A stretch of 64,000 nt of DNA from Clostridium ganghwense (GTDB lineage: Bacteria > Bacillota > Clostridia > Clostridiales > Clostridiaceae): contig NZ_JAPQES010000004.1 in NCBI RefSeq assembly GCF_026735165.1, positions 248,001-312,000 on the forward strand, given 5' to 3'. Position 1 is the first letter of the stretch; every line of letters begins with the position of its first letter. A program made the translations under genes and the position numbers. Below the pieces are notes generated by a model, which saw nothing but the letters and a program-made list of their open reading frames with translations, was not told where the DNA came from and did not search any database. Shown here one piece after another: positions 61,296 through 64,000 of this stretch.

Positions 61296-61431
61296 ATTCC
61301 CTCCCCCCTTATCTATTTTTATTATATTATCTTGAAGTGACCTGTGTGTGTAATTCTTTCCTTCCACAATTCCTATTTTGTTTTTTCTATTTTTTTTTAT
61401 TCCCTATATCATAAACCTTTCTACTATAAAT

Positions 61432-61490
61432 AAAAAAAGCCATGCAGCAAATCAGGTTTTCACCCTCATTTACTACATGGCTCTTAAATC
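61432..61490 (-). terminator. Terminator of the flippase-like gene
   Basis: AAAAAAAGCCATG..AAAT pairs with ATTTAC..CATGGCT, imperfect, loop TTTTCACCCTC; similar to 58798-58850 in both arms and tail. Confidence 0.7.
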
Positions 61491-61501
61491 AAATTTATTT
61501 T

Positions 61502-62548
61502 TTATTCTAAAATTCTTTTCCTTCTATTCATCTTAAATTGCAAGCCTATAACTATCACTCCACTTATAGCTAAAAACAGATAAAAACTAACCATTCTGCT
61601 TACTAGCATAGCAGGAAGCAATAATGTTGACGAGAATAATATTTTAAACATCGTCATAAATGCACTCTCACTAGCTCCTATAGCTCCTGGCAATGGTAAT
61701 GAAGCTACTGCTATAGTAAGCACTCCTTGAATTGCCATGACATCTATAATTCCATACTCATTCAATCCAAAAGCTTTATATATAAAATATGGAATTATAA
61801 ACAAAGCTGTTAGTTGAACTATTGTTATAACACAAATTTTTATAAGTATAATAGGATTGTTCTTTATGTGCTTAGCACCTTCTCTATATTCCTTGATATG
61901 AATATCAATTTTTTTCTTGTACTTTTCTTTATTTTTGCAAATTCTAAATTTTATACCTATATTAAGAAATACATTTACTATTCTCTCTGCAAGTTTTTTA
62001 GAGAATACAACTATTAATATTATCCCAACTAATATTGAGTTCAGAGTAAATCCAAAAATTATAAATGGTTTCATGTTTACTATCTTATCACTAAGGAAAG
62101 AAAACTTCCAAAAATATAATACACCTACATACATTACCATTACTATCTGATATATTGCAACAATAATCAATAATATTAGTGATGATACTGAAAGGTTTAT
62201 TTTGTCTTTATTCATATAATAAACTTGCATTGGTTGTCCACCTGAAGCCGATGGAGTTATTGAACTAAAATAAAATCCCACAAAAGAATACTTTACTCCT
62301 CTCCAAAAGGATATTTTGTTACCAAGTGACTTTAATAAAATTCGTATATTCATGCTTTCACATAAAACAAATACAAACATCATTGTAAAACCCAGAGTAA
62401 CATAAATAGGATTTATGGATTTAATAGTTTTAATAAATAATCCAATATCATTTCCCTTTAATAACAAATAAAATGTACTTAACATAAGGATAAACATAAT
62501 AACTAAATTCCATATATACTTCTTATTTCCTTTAGTAATTTCATGCAT
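61502..62548 (-). CDS. Lysylphosphatidylglycerol synthase TM region-like (UPF0104) membrane protein
   Basis: A 348-residue membrane protein with about eight helices of the flippase-like (LPG_synthase_TM/UPF0104) family, with FSSITPSASGGQPMQVYYM as its signature and LPLPGAIGASESAF near the end. It overlaps the deacetylase stop codon (TAATG), so it is translationally coupled. The operon suggests a role in moving or assembling a lipid-linked sugar. Confidence 0.85.
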   Translation of the reverse strand: MHEITKGNKKYIWNLVIMFILMLSTFYLLLKGNDIGLFIKTIKSINPIYVTLGFTMMFVFVLCESMNIRILLKSLGNKISFWRGVKYSFVGFYFSSITPSASGGQPMQVYYMNKDKINLSVSSLILLIIVAIYQIVMVMYVGVLYFWKFSFLSDKIVNMKPFIIFGFTLNSILVGIILIVVFSKKLAERIVNVFLNIGIKFRICKNKEKYKKKIDIHIKEYREGAKHIKNNPIILIKICVITIVQLTALFIIPYFIYKAFGLNEYGIIDVMAIQGVLTIAVASLPLPGAIGASESAFMTMFKILFSSTLLLPAMLVSRMVSFYLFLAISGVIVIGLQFKMNRRKRILE

Positions 62549-63231
62549 TATGTCATATCCTCCAAAGTTATAAACTTATATTTTTCTTTGAGTATAGGCA
62601 GCACAGTTCTTAATGCCTGTATAGTTCTCTCTGGCGCTTTTTCTGCCCCATTTGAATCATGCAGACATATAATTGAACCTTCTTTAACTCTTTTTAAAAG
62701 TTTTTTTTCTATAGTTTCTACAGTAGAAAATCTACTCCAATCCTCTGCCATCACACTCCATAACATTGGCATTAAACCATTTTTCTTAGCAAATAACAGC
62801 GTAAAAATATTTATATCACCCCATGGTGGTCTGTAGTAATTAACTTTCCAATTGTTTTCCTTCATTATTTTCATACTGTTTTCAAAATCTCTTTTCACTG
62901 ACCAATATCCAGTAAACAATGCATTTTGGTGTGAATATGAGTGAAGTGCTATTTTATGTCCTTCTTCAATCATTCTATTCACTATGTTAGGATTCTTTTT
63001 AGCTTTATCTGCAACTAAAAAGAAACTAGCTTTTACATCATTTTTTTTCAATAAATCAAGTAACGTATTTGTATACCTCTCATCAGGTCCATCATCAAAT
63101 GTCAACATAATAGAATCTTTTTTATCCATAGTTTTTATTATTTTTTTATCAAAAAACCTATAATAACATGTAGGAATCACCGCATATGAAAGTCCTATTA
63201 GTATTACTAAGGCTATTATTACTGAATTCAT
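62548..63231 (-). CDS. Polysaccharide deacetylase family protein (NodB-type)
   Basis: A 227-residue protein with an N-terminal membrane anchor (about residues 3-24) and a NodB domain. Motifs in order: LTFDDGPDERYTN (catalytic Asp), HSYSHQNA (metal His pair), RPPWGD and CLHDSNGAEKAPE (motif with His). It deacetylates an N-acetyl sugar in the envelope, probably of the glycolipid made by the next gene. ATG overlaps the glycosyltransferase stop (TAATG). Confidence 0.9.
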   Translation of the reverse strand: MNSVIIALVILIGLSYAVIPTCYYRFFDKKIIKTMDKKDSIMLTFDDGPDERYTNTLLDLLKKNDVKASFFLVADKAKKNPNIVNRMIEEGHKIALHSYSHQNALFTGYWSVKRDFENSMKIMKENNWKVNYYRPPWGDINIFTLLFAKKNGLMPMLWSVMAEDWSRFSTVETIEKKLLKRVKEGSIICLHDSNGAEKAPERTIQALRTVLPILKEKYKFITLEDMT

Positions 63232-64000
63232 TACAACACCTCATGTATCACATTATTAGCAAAAAATTTATCTATAATATCTTTTGTAATATCACATATG
63301 AAACTTTCTTTTAAACTCTTCATATTCAAACTCATACTTTTCAATTTCAATTCATCATTAATCAAACTCTCAATTCTTTCAGGTATATTTGCTGACTTAT
63401 CCCAAATAATTTCACCAATTCTTTTATTTTCAACGAAATAAGCGTTATTGATTTCTTGTCCTAAGAATGGCCTTATTACTACTATAGGAAGTTCTGCACT
63501 TATTGTCTCAAATAAAGTAACTCCTCCTGCTTTTGATATTATAAGGTCTGCTTGTCCCATATATTTATAAACTTCATCTGTATACCCAATCACTTCTATA
63601 TTTTCATATTTATTGAGCAACTCATTGTATAATTTAGTATTATTTCCTGTTATAATTGTGGTCTTCACATTATTTAATTGGTTTATTCTCTCCATAAACT
63701 CATCTTTAAGCTGTATTATTCCTAGTCCACCGCCCATAATAAGTAATCTTTTCTCTTTTTGATTTTGTTTCATTCTATTATTTCTAGTAAATTTTCTAAA
63801 TTGTTTCTTTACTGGTATACCACCGATATAAATAATATCACTAGGTACTCCCTTTGAAATTAACTCCATTTTTGTGGAATTAGAAGGAACTATATATGCA
63901 TCTGTATTAAAATTTATCCATTCTTGATGAGCTCCAACATCTGTTATACAAGTTATTAACGGTAAATCTCTTCCACCATTTTTCTTATATGCTGATATGA
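63231..64000 (-). CDS. GT28/MGDG synthase-like glycosyltransferase (5' end outside window)
   Basis: The frame runs past the right edge of the window (an in-frame ATG at 63869 is internal, since upstream residues ITDVGAHQEWIN continue the family pattern). It shows MGGGLGIIQLKDEF, then SKAGGVTLFETISAELP with the nucleotide-sugar-binding site, and RPFLGQEINNAYF, typical of the MurG/MGDG-synthase family C-terminal domain. It likely transfers a sugar to diacylglycerol or another lipid. First of a three-gene coupled operon with the deacetylase and flippase-like genes. Confidence 0.87.
   Translation of the reverse strand, partial: ISAYKKNGGRDLPLITCITDVGAHQEWINFNTDAYIVPSNSTKMELISKGVPSDIIYIGGIPVKKQFRKFTRNNRMKQNQKEKRLLIMGGGLGIIQLKDEFMERINQLNNVKTTIITGNNTKLYNELLNKYENIEVIGYTDEVYKYMGQADLIISKAGGVTLFETISAELPIVVIRPFLGQEINNAYFVENKRIGEIIWDKSANIPERIESLINDELKLKSMSLNMKSLKESFICDITKDIIDKFFANNVIHEVL

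Noticed and set aside
1-64000. tRNA, rRNA, CRISPR arrays, insertion sequences or prophage genes
   Set aside because: None recognised by reading; small non-coding RNAs cannot be excluded without a covariance search.

Overview
The window is AT-rich, densely packed bacterial DNA. Good AGGAGG-type ribosome binding sites, frequent GTG/TTG starts, many stem-loop/T-run terminators and an [FeFe]-hydrogenase/Etf/ferredoxin-type metabolism point to an anaerobic Firmicute, most likely the genus Clostridium. I saw no rRNA, tRNA, CRISPR array, transposase or phage genes, so this reads as ordinary chromosome with one stretch (about 52.4-58.8 kb) that looks acquired.

0-12.6 kb: 3' end of an M19 dipeptidase, a ComFB-like protein, an alpha-phosphohexomutase (pgcA) and a membrane protein; then a complete polyamine importer potABCD led by its own XRE-cupin regulator (minus strand); a LysM/L,D-transpeptidase, a DUF1287 lipoprotein, a GH36 alpha-galactosidase, a small ACT/NikR-like regulator and a degenerate ferritin-like lipoprotein. 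12.6-24.6 kb: an iron alcohol dehydrogenase and an HxlR regulator whose upstream regions share a duplicated operator-like sequence, a stand-alone GltD-like flavoprotein, a hydrolase, a YbaK-type tRNA editing protein, a DMT exporter, a second iron alcohol dehydrogenase, a glycerophosphodiesterase-MFS pair, and DUF502 and unknown proteins.

24.9-36.4 kb is energy metabolism: a lactate dehydrogenase/EtfB/EtfA operon of the electron-bifurcating type, and a hydC-ferredoxin-hydB-hydA [FeFe]-hydrogenase operon, with small lipoprotein, HD-GYP and unknown genes between. 36.9-52.3 kb: a secreted protein made of four copies of one domain, a divergent HPr, an Orn/Lys/Arg decarboxylase paired with a KAS III-like enzyme lacking the usual histidine, a PadR gene with a self-overlapping palindrome, DUF89, a flavin reductase behind a 40-bp perfect palindrome, a chemoreceptor behind a hexanucleotide repeat, two acetyltransferases, and an SsuABC/TauABC-type ABC transporter led by an unusual cysteine-rich protein and preceded by a good Fur box.

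52.4-58.8 kb is the most interesting block: a D-cysteine desulfhydrase/cysteate-lyase family enzyme, two TauE/SafE-type exporters, an NhaC-type antiporter, RidA and a LysR regulator. About 113 bp upstream of the lyase gene is repeated, nearly unchanged, upstream of ridA, so both are probably controlled by the same LysR protein. It is followed by a SpeD-homospermidine-synthase-like fusion (58.9-60.5 kb) in which the serine that normally becomes the SpeD pyruvoyl group is alanine. The window ends with a glycolipid/envelope operon: GT28-type glycosyltransferase, polysaccharide deacetylase and flippase-like membrane protein.

Polyamine import (pot), amino-acid decarboxylation and the SpeD-HSS fusion make polyamines a recurring theme. 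Many regulatory calls here rest on palindromes that sit exactly on -35/-10 elements, visible by eye but not tested.
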